A stretch of 64,000 nucleotides of DNA from Gordionus sp. m RMFG-2023 (lineage: Eukaryota; Nematomorpha; Gordioida; Chordodea; Parachordodidae): positions 13,826,052 to 13,890,051 of the forward strand of contig NC_088776.1 of assembly GCF_954871325.1 (NCBI RefSeq), given 5' to 3'. The translations under genes were made by a program, and so were the position numbers. Positions 1 to 12,800 of the stretch are shown piece by piece. The notes beneath the pieces were generated by a model. It was not told the DNA's origin. It saw only the letters and a program-made list of their open reading frames with translations, and searched no databases. Positions within the stretch are counted from its first letter, which is position 1; every line of letters starts with the position of its first letter.

Positions 1-660
1 AATAGATATAAAATCATATATAAAATTATTTTTAATAAAAATAATGTACTATGTATATTTTTTTGTGCGTTATACAAAATAATCAGCAGGGATAATAGAG
101 CAATGGTGGATCCGACAAAATGGTATACTTTTAAAAAGTATAATCCTTAAAAATTGTTATATTAATTTAGTTAAATATTAAAAATGTACCTTGTATATTT
201 TTTAGTTAGTTAGAAAAAATATTCATCAGAGATAAAAGGGCATATTGTGCGGCCCGACAAAATGGATAGCCTTAAAAATACGTAGGATGCTTAAAATAAT
301 ATAAATTTATTTAAATTATAAAAAATATTCGATTTTTTGGAATAGATATAAAATCATATATAAAATTATTTATAATAAAAATAATGTACTATATACATTT
401 TTTTGTGCGTTATAAAAAATAATCAGCAGGGATAATAGAGCAATGGTGGATTCAACAAAATGGTATGCTTTAAAAAAAGTAGGATCCTTAAAAATTGATA
501 TATTCATTTAGTTAAATTTTAAAAATGTACTTTGTATAATTTTCAGTTAGACAAAATATTCATCAGAGATAAAAGAGCATTATGTGCGGCCCGACAAAAT
601 GGATATCTTTAAAAATACGTAGGATGCTTAAATAATATAAAATTGTTTAAATTATAAAAT
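1..660. repeat. 340-bp tandem repeat, about two copies, cut by the window edge
   Basis: The block at 1-340 recurs from 341, starting AATAGATATAAAATCATATA in both, with scattered mismatches to about 660. Each 340-bp unit itself contains two diverged half-units, seen as GATAATAGAGCAATGG at 91 and 431 and GATAAAAGGGCATATTG at 231, each followed by a (C/T)CGACAAAATGG block. It lies just beyond the 3' end of a Helitron helicase fragment read on the minus strand, so it may be part of that element's tail. The array runs off the left edge and its true size is unknown. Confidence 0.85.
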
Positions 661-705
661 AATATCATACTAAGTAATGTTCACTCTTATTCGTATAAAG
701 CGGGA

Positions 706-1271
706 TTAGTCGAATATAACCTCACGATATACCACATTGGTTGTAGTTCTTGTTTTATCATTGGTTATAATCTTTAGTTTATGAGGAGAACAAACTTGAG
801 AGATAGTTACATATAGCTGTCCATGTGAAAAAACAGGATGAGATAAACATATGCCAACTTTGTTCAACGTTTGTCCCTGAGCTTTATTAATTGTCATGCC
901 AAAAGCAGGTCTCACGGGAAATTGGCGGCGCTTAAAGGAAAATTGCAAATCAGAATCTATAGGAATTAAACTTATTCTAGGAATGAGAACTTTAGTACTG
1001 AGAAAACTATCAGAAACAAATTCCGACTCAATTATATTTGGTAGCAAATAAGTTATAATCAATTTAGTCCCATTATTTAAACCAGAAGCAGAATTTAAGT
1101 TACGCTTTAATATTATAGGTACCCTGACTTTGAGTAAAAGTTTGTGAGGTGGTAATCCTGATATACTTAAAGAGTTTAGAAATTCAATGGGATAAAACGT
1201 CGCTTCTTTCTCGGTTATCGTTTCATCAGCACTTATGTATGTAATTAAATCCCCCAGAATTATGTTAATTT
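706..1271 (-). mobile_element. Helitron fragment: C-terminal end of the Pif1-like helicase
   Basis: One open frame on the minus strand runs from about 1271 down to a stop at 706. It encodes the end of a Helitron Rep/Hel protein: YPIEFLNSL and GLPPHKLLLKV, then NNGTKLIITYLL, FPVRPAFGMTINKAQGQTLN (Pif1 motif V) and HPVFSHGQLYVTISQVCSP (motif VI), ending NVVYREVIFD. That order and spacing are characteristic of Helitron helicases. The Rep nuclease and the N-terminal helicase motifs are absent, so this is a truncated copy. The last motif has SQV where active copies usually have SRV, so the arginine finger appears replaced. Confidence 0.85.
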
Positions 1272-1281
1272 ATTGAATATT

Positions 1282-2340
1282 TATAGGCCCACCTCAATCC
1301 CTAATAGTTTTGAAAACCAAGCCAATATTAATTTTGAGAAATATTTTTTAAGCTCAGTCCAACCCATAATAATTTTGAAACCAAGCCCAGGAATATTAAA
1401 TTTATAATTAATGAAGAGGGAATCTCTGATTTACCAATTAGTCTACGGGTAAAATATATTTCTTTATATCAACATTAACATCAAAAATCCCAATCTAGGT
1501 TCAAGCCCACATTATTTGGAAAAAATTTCCAAGCATCCAAGATCTTAATAATTTAAAAAGATTTTCTCAAACCCATTTCAATCCTTAATAATTTTGAAAA
1601 CCAAGCCAATATTAATTTTGAGAAATATTTTTTAAGCCCAGTCGAACCCATAATAATTTTGAAAAAATTGTCCCAAGCCTAGAGATATTAAATTTATAAT
1701 TAATGAATGAGAAATCTTTGATTTACCAATTAATCTATGAGTTAACTCCTAGTTATATATACAAAAAAACAAGTGAATTTGTAATAAGGGAAGAGAAAGC
1801 TTGGGCAAACCACTTATTAGAGAATCATGACAAAATAAGGTCTGCCCTAATATTATTATAAAAAATAAAAAATATTACCTCGTATTATTGGAGATAACTC
1901 CTATTTAGTAAATAATGTATTACTTTGACAATTAGTTTTAATATAATATCCTAAAATTGCATAGAAAACTTAAGTTATAGGATCATCTGTTAAATTGAAT
2001 TTCTATATAAAATATAATAATTTGTAATATTTTGTAAATAGATATATTTAATGTATATTAACATAAGACTTAACATTAAAAATCCCAATCAATATTAATA
2101 ATTTGTAATATTTTGTAAATAATGTATTACTTTTTCCAAGCATCCAAGATCTTAATAATTTAAAAAGATTTTCTCAAGCTTACCTCACAAGTAAATTGAA
2201 TTTCTATATAAAATATTAATAATTTATAATATTTGGTAAATAATATATTACTTTAACAATGATTTTAATATGGCCTCCTACAGTTGCATAAAAAATTAAG
2301 TTATAGGATCATCTATTTGTATAAAATCAATAAATAAAAT
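1282..2340. repeat. Cluster of 280-600 bp direct repeats
   Basis: A block with TTTTGAAAACCAAGCCAATATTAATTTTGAG at about 1308 recurs about 284 bp downstream at about 1591, together with its flanks (CAATCC at 1295 and 1579). The block CCAAGCATCCAAGATCTTAA at about 1529 recurs at about 2135. Copies of AATTTGTAATATTTTGTAAATA lie at about 2019, 2100 and, diverged, 2220. No coding sequence is seen. Related phrases (CATAATAATTTTG, CAAGCCTGGAGAT) appear at 63360-63470 at the other end of the window, so this is a dispersed family. Confidence 0.7.
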
Positions 2341-2370
2341 CAACAAATAAAAAAAAATAAAAATACGTAC

Positions 2371-2473
2371 CGATGACATGACGCAGCGATGACATGACGC
2401 AGCGATGACATGAAGTAACGATTACATGACGTAGTGATGACATGATGTCACGGTGACGTAGTGAGGACATCGG
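2371..2473. repeat. 16-bp minisatellite, about six units
   Basis: Units of CGATGACATGACGCAG repeat head to tail, the first two identical and the later ones diverging (ACGTAG, TGATGTCA). A single related unit (CCGATAACATGACGGCAC) occurs near 32735 after a similar AATAAATAxGTAC lead, which suggests the array grew inside a dispersed repeat. Confidence 0.8.
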
Positions 2474-3897
2474 AAATTATAGTATAGATATTTCCTTTAT
2501 TCAAATTTTACATTAAGTTAATTTTTAAAATTTTATTTTATTTTGTGAAAGGGTAATTGGACTTTCTTTGTTAATATTGTTTTTTGTTTATGAAGAATTT
2601 GGATATAATTCTCTATTATGTGTTATTACCATGATATATTTAGACAGAATTTTCTTCTATATATTGTTGGAATAAATCATAATTATCTTATCTTTTATTT
2701 TATTTTTTATTTTTTATAAATTATATTTGATTATTTTAACTGATTTAACCAAAAACAATTTTCCTTTTTATATCTTAACAATAAAAAAAATAACCAATTA
2801 TGTGAAATACAAATTGATATTAAAAAAAAAATGTAATGTTAAAATGATATAAAAAAATGTTAATATAAAATTTTTACCGAAAGGTATTATCTCTGTTATT
2901 TAACAGTTTAAAGTGAGTTCATACCAGTCTTATAGTTCATCTGATTAACAAGGGATTTAAGTGCTAATGAAGGTATTATCTTAGTTGGGACTTTGTTGTC
3001 AAATTATCGAATGTCTTATAAAGAATAAACAATAAAAAAAAATCTCTTAGCCCCTAAAATTTGGTTGGCATTATAAATTAAAATATTTCGTTAAAACTTG
3101 GTTGTATATTATTTATTAATAGATTATTATATAATTTCTAGATTTGTAATAAAAAAAAATATTGGAAAATAAATTTCCGTAAGAATTGTTTTATTTTTAA
3201 AAAAAATTGAATATAAATAGTAAATTTTATTATTTCTACAAGTACGAATAGTAAATCATTCAATTAAAAAATAAATAATGAACCATTTAATTTGTTTTTG
3301 GATTTACCTAGCTATAGATGTATAATACATTCAAAATAGAAGCTGCATCTTGAAGTCGTTAACACAATTTTAACTTATGACACGCTATTTTGGTTTCCAA
3401 TATAAAAATTAATCCATGTATGAAACTTCGAAAAAAAATTCGATTTAAAATTCTAATATAGAAAATTCTAGATTTTAGATCTTTATGTTTTCTTTTGTAT
3501 AATTTAGAATTCGAATTCCAAATTACATATACGGTATACTTTTTCTTATAATTTTTTGTAATTGTGTCTGTATTCTAATTTTATATGGGTTAATTATTGT
3601 TCAATTCTAATTTGGATAAAGTTAAAATATATAGAATTAAGTGAGTAAATAATATTTTAATATTCATATTTAAATTTCATGTTTTCGCACTATAATATTT
3701 GTACTTTTTTAGTCTATTGATACTCAAGTAGCCTAAGGATGAAAATCGAATAGAGGCTGTCTGTGAGTCCCCTGGTTTCCAATCAAACCCTCTAAGATAT
3801 TTTCCCAGTTTTGACAAGTGATAAAATGAATATCAGCTGCAACCCAAACTGTCATGTCAACACATTTTTATTTTACGTATAGTATACTCGATTCAAT
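2474..3897. other. AT-rich upstream region of ATP5F1C; nothing recognised
   Basis: Low-complexity AT-rich DNA with no reading frame, tRNA or repeat boundary that I can support. The promoter and 5' UTR of the ATP synthase gamma gene should lie at its right end, but no convincing core promoter motif stands out from the A/T background. Confidence 0.5.
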
Positions 3898-6800
3898 ATG
3901 TTCATGAACACATTTTTAATGTAATTATATATTTTATAATGTTATCATATAATAAAATCTTTAGAACTCAAGTCAGAGGCATGGCCACACTTAAAACTAG
4001 TAATTTATTTTTTATGATATTATATATTTAAAAATAAATAGTTTCCATGCGTTTAAAGTCTGTTAAAAACATTCAAAAAATAACAAAATCTATGAAAATG
4101 GTGTCTGCTGCTAAATATACTCGTGCTGAAAGGGAGCTCAAACCTGCAAAGCCATATGGTATAGGAGCCTTGGGTTTAAAATATATAATAAATATTTATA
4201 AATTATTTTCCTCTAAATTCATCCATTAATTTATAATTATTAGTTATCTATTTTGGACTATAATATAGTAATCATATCCTACGAAAACCATTAGCATATA
4301 TTAAACCTTTAATACATTGATAAATAATAACAAGCATTACCTGCAATTTTTATTTACAATTTGATTATATAATTAATATATTATAGATAAGATTTAAAAA
4401 TATTTATTTTCATTTCTGTAAAAAAGCTAGATTGTTTCTTTTAAAAAGGAATATTGTCTAAAATATCATTTTAATAGTAAACAAACCTGTGACATAACCA
4501 ATTTTTTTCTGAGGGAGGTGTATGGTTATGAATTATTATGGACTACTTGCTCAAACTTATTTGGCAAGGCCCCTCATATAAAAGATTATCATTAGATATT
4601 ATTGATTTTCTTGTGAGTAATTTTATTTTGATTTATGAATTATGTAATATCTATATTATCTCCTTAATGTTAGCTGGACAATTGGAAACCATTTTAGATG
4701 ATTAATAACTACTTTTATTATAGAATACATTCAGCCATTCTCAGTTTTTGAAAATTCTTCTTTTATAAAAATGATCAAAAGTAGCTCATCAAAAAAATAT
4801 AATTTGTCAATAGACAGTGGTTGATAGATTTCCCAAAGATGGGAAAAAGAAAAGAAAGAAATCATAAAATGACTTATAGATCAGCGCTAATATGCACAGC
4901 ATTGTTGGAATGGCTATCACCAGTATAGATAACATTTTAATTAGTATAATAAATGTCCAAATTATTTAAGAAGAAATATTATTTTTTTTAGTTCACACAT
5001 AGAAGTGTCACTGTACACTACATAAACCCAACAAGTTTGAAAAACCTGTAAAAGAATGTCTGAGATAAAATTAAAGATCTTTACAAGATATAACAAAGGA
5101 TTATTGCATACAAAATAAAATTTCAAAGACCATTACAATTAATGCCAAAATTTTATAAAAGCATTTGGATATTATATTTTTTATGAGTATAAACATAATA
5201 TATGATTACTTATTTATTAGAGAATTTTCAAGCCAAAATACTAGTGGAATAGATGATCTGGAAGATGAAGAACCTGTTGTACAAATACAAATCTATATAC
5301 TCCTGCTTAAGATTTTGTAATATCAGAATGATATAATGTACCAAATCATCAATGTTGTGCTAGTCATACATTGAATGTTGTTGCCACTGTTTACGTTAAT
5401 ATAACCACCCAGTGTAAAAAAAATATCAGAAGGTTAAACTTAATTATGATATTTTATTCATTAGGTATATTGCACAACTTTAAGCAAATGTTAAAATATT
5501 TTGGATTAGACAAAGCAAATCTACAATTTCTTCTGAAATTATTTTACAAAATATAGGTCTTTTTTTTATATGTCTTGATATGACCCAATGGAACTCGACA
5601 TTTAATCCATAGCAATTGATGTCAGAAATTTAAATCATACAAATTACACGAGTTACATGATCAAACATTCCCCAGATTTATGTCTAATGAATGTGAATTT
5701 ATTCTTGAATATTTTTTAGCAATACAATTTATATTTATCATCTAATATAATACCTAATTGCTTTTACAAAATTTTGAATTTTTATTTATGCAATAATTCA
5801 TTGCTATATCTTATAAAGACCTTGATATTTCATCATTTGTATGGCTACCAGCCATTTTTTTACAGGCCAATGCTACATTTTTTCTTTCCAAACTTGTAGG
5901 GTCTATGTAATGTGAAATGACTCCTATGTATAACCTGAAAATTAACATTTTTAAAACCGCTAAATAATTTGTTTTTAATTATTATACAAATTTAAAATGC
6001 TATATATTATTGGCGATAGGCATTTTAGCAACCTCTAAGATTTTTTATAATTTTTTTTCTTTTCCCCATCTTTGAGAAATTCAACCACTGTTTGTCAGTA
6101 AATTATATTTTTTTCGAGGAGCTAATGTTGTGACCATATTTATAAAAGAAGAATTTCCAACAATTGAGAATGGCTGAATGTCATTTATAATAAAGTAGTT
6201 ATTAAATTAAATAAAATGGTTTGGTTTATATTATGAGATTTCTTGACAAAAATATCAGTGGTTGATGAGGAACCTAGTCCAATATTTTCTGTATTAGATT
6301 TTATTTTATTTTATTCTTTCCTTTTTATATTTACATTTTAAAAAAATTTATGTTTTCTCAAAATAAAAATCACAATTGTAAATATTTAATTGGTATTTAT
6401 TTTATACCCTTAAGAGTTTTACAATGTTGCAAGTTTAGGTAATTCAAACTGAAATTTGAGTGTTTTTTGGTAGACAAGGCGAACATTTTATTATCAGAGA
6501 TCCATTTGCTTTATTTTGAGATTATATTTTAAAATATGCTTTATAAATTGGCCATGGTAAAACAATGTCTAAATTTACTGATGATTTAAAAATAAAATTA
6601 ACCAATTCCATTGAAAATAAAAATCGCAGATTCCTTAAGTTGGATTATAATATCAAGATTTGTCTGATTTATTAATAAACTTGGACATAATATTTAGTGA
6701 ATTTATATATTTTTTTTATTATATTAGTCTTACTATTTTTATATATATTTTTTAAATTATATATATGCTCATATAAAATGACATAAATTTTGCATTCAAG

Positions 6801-9800
6801 TATTCTAATTTCAGATGCAGATATTTCTAAAATAGAATATAGATATCGATACTTTGAATTGTATCTAACTACATGACTGATACCACATTTTTATCTAGAT
6901 ACTTTAACAGCTCTGATATTTCGTAAATTTTGGTTCTTCAACCTGTTTGATATATAGTTTAAGTAAGTAAAAATAAATTGCCATCATGCGTAGGAATATT
7001 ATAGAAGTACTTAATATGTGAGCTAATATATGATACTTGATTAGTAATTACTAATTTATCGATCAGTTTTTTTACAAGTCAATAAATAAAAACATGGTAT
7101 AAGTGAAATAAAAATAACGAAACTCGTTAAGCTAATTATCGGATTTTTAACTGCGATTCAAAAATTGATTACATGTTAATACATTAAAGCTTCCTATTAT
7201 TATTCAAAATATCTTTGATTATTAAAATTTTTGCTTATATTTCAATTCGTCTAGCAAGTAGTATTTTAAAAAAATTATTAGCAAAATCTAAAATTACTAT
7301 AACATATCAAGATTCAAGATAGAACGAAATCTGGAAGCATTAAAGGAATATTAATATGATGTATTTATCACATCCTTTATTAATTATTTCAAAATATATA
7401 TATAATTTTTTTATAAACAATAGATGACTATCTTTATATATCTCCTTTTGTCAATAATTTAAATATGTTTAATATATCAATAAGTAAATAATCAATCATT
7501 TTAAGTATCGCAAAGTAGTTTAAACGATGATATAAACTGAATTTTCAAAAATTAAATATAAATATAAATCGAAGATATTTTTGTTTACCGTAAGACAAAC
7601 TTTAAAACTAAATTAATATTATAAAATAAAACTTAAAATAAATATATATAACATTCCCTCCTTTGTTCTATTCAAGTGGAGGTCTTCTAAGTTAAGCTTT
7701 TCGATTGTTGTCCATCTTGTTGTTTATCGCCATCATCAACTTGTCATCATAATCTCGTTTGATTGTTTTCGTTATCATTTGATTATGGAAATACTTATCT
7801 TTATTATTTTAAATTTCGATTTAAGCCGATTTTTAAAAACGGCTAACTCAATATTTTATTCAGAAAAATATTATAGTCAAATCTCAAGGCTTAGTCAATA
7901 TTTTCTGGTTAAAATATTGAGTTAGCCATTTTTAAAAAGGGGTCCAAATAGAGTCGTTTAACAACACTAGCGAGTAGAATAATTGCAACAAGAATAAATT
8001 GGAATAATTGATATGATAAGGTATTAGGAATAAAATTAAGAATATAGAATAATATCCACAGTATTTGAAGTGTGAAAAATCATAATTCATTGTTATAGAT
8101 CAAACTTTAAACTTATTTTTATAAAAAAATTGTTTAGTTTATGCACTTTTAATGAAATGTAGTATTTTTTTAAATACTTTATATACTGAAAATTTTTCAA
8201 TGTCTCGTCTACAAACATGATGTAATCTTTGAACCGTTTAGGTTTGTTTACTGTTCTCACCGGTCTCGGTGTCGGCGTAGTCACACTGGCTTTTCCCCCT
8301 TTGAAGAAAATTTTAGTATATAAGTCTTCCTGTTCAACATTGACGTTGCTCGTGTTTTTAAAGCTGACCTTTTCTTTATTTGATACAGATGCCGTCTTAT
8401 GTGGTCTTCATTTAAAGGACCATTAACTTTTTACCATATTTCTCCCCCAAAGTTAATGGTCTTATTTGGAGAAATCGTGGTGTTGACTTTATTATCATTA
8501 TCATTAATAAGTATAAGCGTCAAAAAAACCCATTTAGTCCTAGTCGCATAAGTGAATATCAATTTACTAGGCGGGATGCCCGTGATTATATTAGGTATTT
8601 TTCTGTTTATAAATAAAAACTTCTCTAACGCTATATCTACCTTTGTATTCTTTTTTTTCATGTTACGTTTCATACTCAACTTGAACGTTCTAACCATCCT
8701 TTCCACCCCATTGCTGACGTTAAAACATGCTATATGCTATGGTCATACAAAATTTCTCAAACAATTTGCTGGTAAAGGAGGGAATTGTTTATAATAATAA
8801 TATTACATATAGAAATCAAAACAACTTACAATATAGACAAAACATGAATCAACAATACTACAATAAATTTACTAATTAAAATAACAGGAATTATACACAA
8901 AATGATAGCAAGATAAACCAGAATTAGAAAGTGACAAAAGTGACGACATAAAAAGATTACGATTTGCTAAACAGAAGTATAAATAGCTTGGAAGAAGATC
9001 TTAATTACAAGGAGAATAGAGTATACAAAATGGCACTTAAACTTAATTTAGCTACGACAGTGCAAGTAGATACTAGCACAAGCATAAAGAAATAATACAT
9101 CAAATTAACATGTTGTTCTGAACTTGATAAAGGTTCTTGGCATTTCACACATTAACGTAAACTATGAAAGCACAATAAAAAACTTGGAAGCCTACATTGT
9201 GGAGATTACAAAAATCGCATTGCTTGATAGGGAATGGCATAATGCGTTTAATGGTATTTTACAGAAAGTAGTAAGGAACGTTGATAATAACTATAATGAT
9301 AAACCATTGCAACTATTGAAATATGAGAAAATGGCAGCAGAAACTTCGCGTGATAAACATATTTCGGAAGTCATGGACAATACAAGGAGAGGCGACATAA
9401 TAAAAAATTGAACTCATATTTAAAGAATTCGAAAAAATAGAAAATGAATCAGGTATAGTCAAAGATTGCCTTTTCAAATCAAATCAAATAGCTATTCCAA
9501 AAAACCTAAAAAAAACAATACTACAAGATTTACATGCTGGACATTTGGGAGCATGTAAAGCTAAAGCACTGGTAAAGGATTAGATATGGTGGCCTGGAAT
9601 GAACGCAGAATGAATGTCAAAAATTGCGAATTATGCAGCATCTGGGCAGATAATCCGAAAGCCATACAGCATTTATGGGTCCAACGTCACAACATTTCGA
9701 GAATACATATCGACTACGCAGGTCCATTCTATCAAAGGTATTGGTTAATAATAATGAATGTTACAGCAAATAAAAATATTTAGAAAAATACGTAATAAAT

Positions 9801-12800
9801 AATACATTTCATTAATAGTGCAAAAACTATTAAAACATTTTAAAAAGAAAATTTAATGTTAGTTTGATCTATAACAATGAATTATGATTTATCATAGTTG
9901 TGGATATTATTCTATGTTCTTAATTTTATTCCTAATACCGTTATTTATATCTTATCATACCATATCAATTATTCCAATTTATTCTTATTCCAATTATTCT
10001 ACACGATATAAATTTAAAATAATAATGATAACTATTACCATGATCAAATGATAACGAAAACAATTAAACGAGATGATGATGGCGATAAACAACAAGATGG
10101 GTAAACAGGACAACAATCGAAAACTGAATTTAGCAAACCTCCTACCTACTTGAATAAAACAAAGGAGTGAATGTTATATATATTTATTTTAAGTTTCATT
10201 TTAATGATATTTATTTTAGTTTTAATGTCTTACGCCAAACAAAAATATTGACACGATTTATATTTATATTTAGTTTTTGCTTAACTAAAATTCAGTTTAT
10301 ATCATCGTTTAGGCCCGGCCCGTACACGACCCGAGTTCGGCCCGGCCCGAATTATATTTAAAATAATCGGGTTCGGGCCGGGCCTAATATTTTTAAAAAA
10401 AATTCTACCGGGTCGGGTCGGACCATGGAATTATTTTTAAATATATCTAAATTTATCAATTTTTTATGTAAAATAAAAATATTTGATTTTATTTATTGAA
10501 ACGAAACGACATATAACATATCTCTTTTATTTTGAGTAATTATAAAAATTAATTTCTATATTTAAATAAATTCAAGCCGGGCCGGGTCGGTAAATTTTTA
10601 AAAAAATTTCAGGTTAGGGTCGGGCCTGCAAATTTTTATAAATAAATTTCGGGCCGGTCCGGCAAAACTTTTTTAAAGAAATTTCGGGCTGGGCTAGAAA
10701 AATTACGCCCGATGCAGATCACTAGTTTAAATTACTTTGCGGAAAAATGATTAATCATTTACTAATTGATTTATTAAAACATATTTAAATTGATTTGATA
10801 AAGGATGTGTTGAATACCTAAATCTCCAATTACACCAATTTTCTCTATATAACAATTAATTATAAAAAAATCTACTTTTTCGCATAATTTAAATTCTGAG
10901 ACTCGATGTCCCTGGTTGTACCTTTGATACCTTTATTAATTTAATATTGGTCGTATAAAAAGGTAGTCGAATAGATTATGGATGGAGATGAAATTGAAAC
11001 GATTATTTTTACTCTCTAGCGCTAATATTGAAGGATGTTACAATTGAAAATAGATAAAGTAAACGCCTATCCTATAAGAATTATAGCTTTCTTGGAACCG
11101 TCCTGTTTTTTAATCTTTTTAAAATTAGCATTGTTTCAGAGAATTTTAGGAATTATCGCACACTTTTTTTAATTAGAAGAATAAATTTCAGAGATAATTT
11201 ATAGAGAATTAGGAAATATAGGTGGGGGTTTAACAATTTAATAGAAATGGGAGCAAATTTTCTTAGATATCAATATTAAAGCAGTATGAAAACGAAAATT
11301 TTACCTAATCATATTTTCCAAGGGATTAATAGGGGGGGGGGGAGGTGGTACGCCACTGAAGCAAAAGATAGAAAAAAATTAAAAAGAATCGAAGAACAAT
11401 AAGTCCTTAAAAAAGCAATGTAAAATTTTCAACAGGCCTGGCCATAAGATGGCCATCATGAGGAAATTTTAATTTTTCACCCCACCTTAACTAGCCTTTC
11501 TTAACATAATGAATAATATATTTAATTTACACATTTATTAAGATATATATATATAACAAATAATGTGATTAGCAAGAAAACAGGATATATAAAAGCTAGA
11601 GCTAACATTTCGTTTTTGACTTAACTAAACCTACAATTTTTTTACTAAAATCGAAATGTGTGGGTTGTAAGGTGTGTGATTTAAAATAATGACCCTGTAT
11701 CATAGTTATCTCTTATCACTTCAAGGAAAATATTTATTAAGGTATGTGGCATATTTTTTTAGATGAGGGGTTCAAAATAATATGCGTATGATGTAGATGA
11801 TTTTGAAATCGTCTTAATAGTTAATCTTCTTAAGAGCAAATAACTTGGTAACCAAAAATAACCACAAAATTTTTTTAAAACTTTTTTGAAATTTTTGGTT
11901 TAAAATTTTATTTCTCTAATCTATAATAAATTGTCAGGAATAATACTCTTCTTGAATTGCTTTCATCAGTACTTTTACGGAAATCGAAAGAATCTACCGT
12001 TAAATCTTTAAATTGTATTATTTATTTATTTTGTTTATTATAACTCAAAGCCTTTTACGAAAGTATGCAAGGTGACTCGGCCAAGAAATCAACTGAAACC
12101 GTATCAAGCCTCCCCACGGGCAAAAAGCATTTGATAATCGCCCTCTCTTCCGATAGAGGCCTATGTGGGGCTGTTCATTCCTCCATTTGCAAAATGATCC
12201 GTCATGATTTATACGAGGAAATCGAAAAAAAATCTCCCGATACCGAAACAAAGCTAGTTATAGTGGGAGATAAAGCCAAGGGCATATTGCAAAGGTTAAA
12301 GGTTTTTATTTAACCCTTTCTGGCGCGAAAGAAAGCTGCTGATAATTTTTTTATTTTTGTTATAACGTAAAAGTTTATTTTTTAAAATTTCCAAAAATAT
12401 TTTTAAAATCATATGGATACCATATACTCTTAGCCATATCAGGAGGCGTACTAATTTAAAAAAAGAATATTAAATAGAACATGGATTGATATCTTATTTA
12501 TTTAGTTTTACTTCTAATCATCTAGATTCATAATTTTATAGCCTTAAAAACATCAGAGACCCGCACAGGTATCATTTGCACAGTCCGGCCCATATTTTTT
12601 AAAAATATATTCTTTATTTTTAATTTTTGTAATAATGGCAATTTAAAATATGATTTAAATATACGGCCCGGCCCGGGTATAAAAATTTTTTTTTAGGCCC
12701 ATGCCTCTGAAAAACAAAAATTTTTATCCTTTTTATTTTTTTAACATTGATAAATTAAAAAAATAATAAAGGCCATATGAATTTAATTCCTGTTTCAAAT

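Larger units (their letters stand above)
7366..10817. mobile_element. Fossil LTR retrotransposon (Ty3/gypsy-like): two 3' halves in inverted orientation
   Basis: Long inverted arms at about 7366-8190 and 9775-10817 match over most of their length. Each lies just downstream of integrase-like coding remnants read in its own direction: a C-terminal integrase region on the minus strand (about 8200-8706) and a zinc-binding (H2C2) plus early-core region on the plus strand (about 9470-9775). An Asn-rich Gag-like stretch lies near 8800-8900. The arms are therefore best read as LTRs. The element is old, broken in many places and lacks most of pol. A TAGTGTTG-type MITE sits in the left arm and a GGCCCGG-type hAT element in the right arm, both inserted after the inverted arrangement arose or after the LTRs formed. 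Confidence 0.7.
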
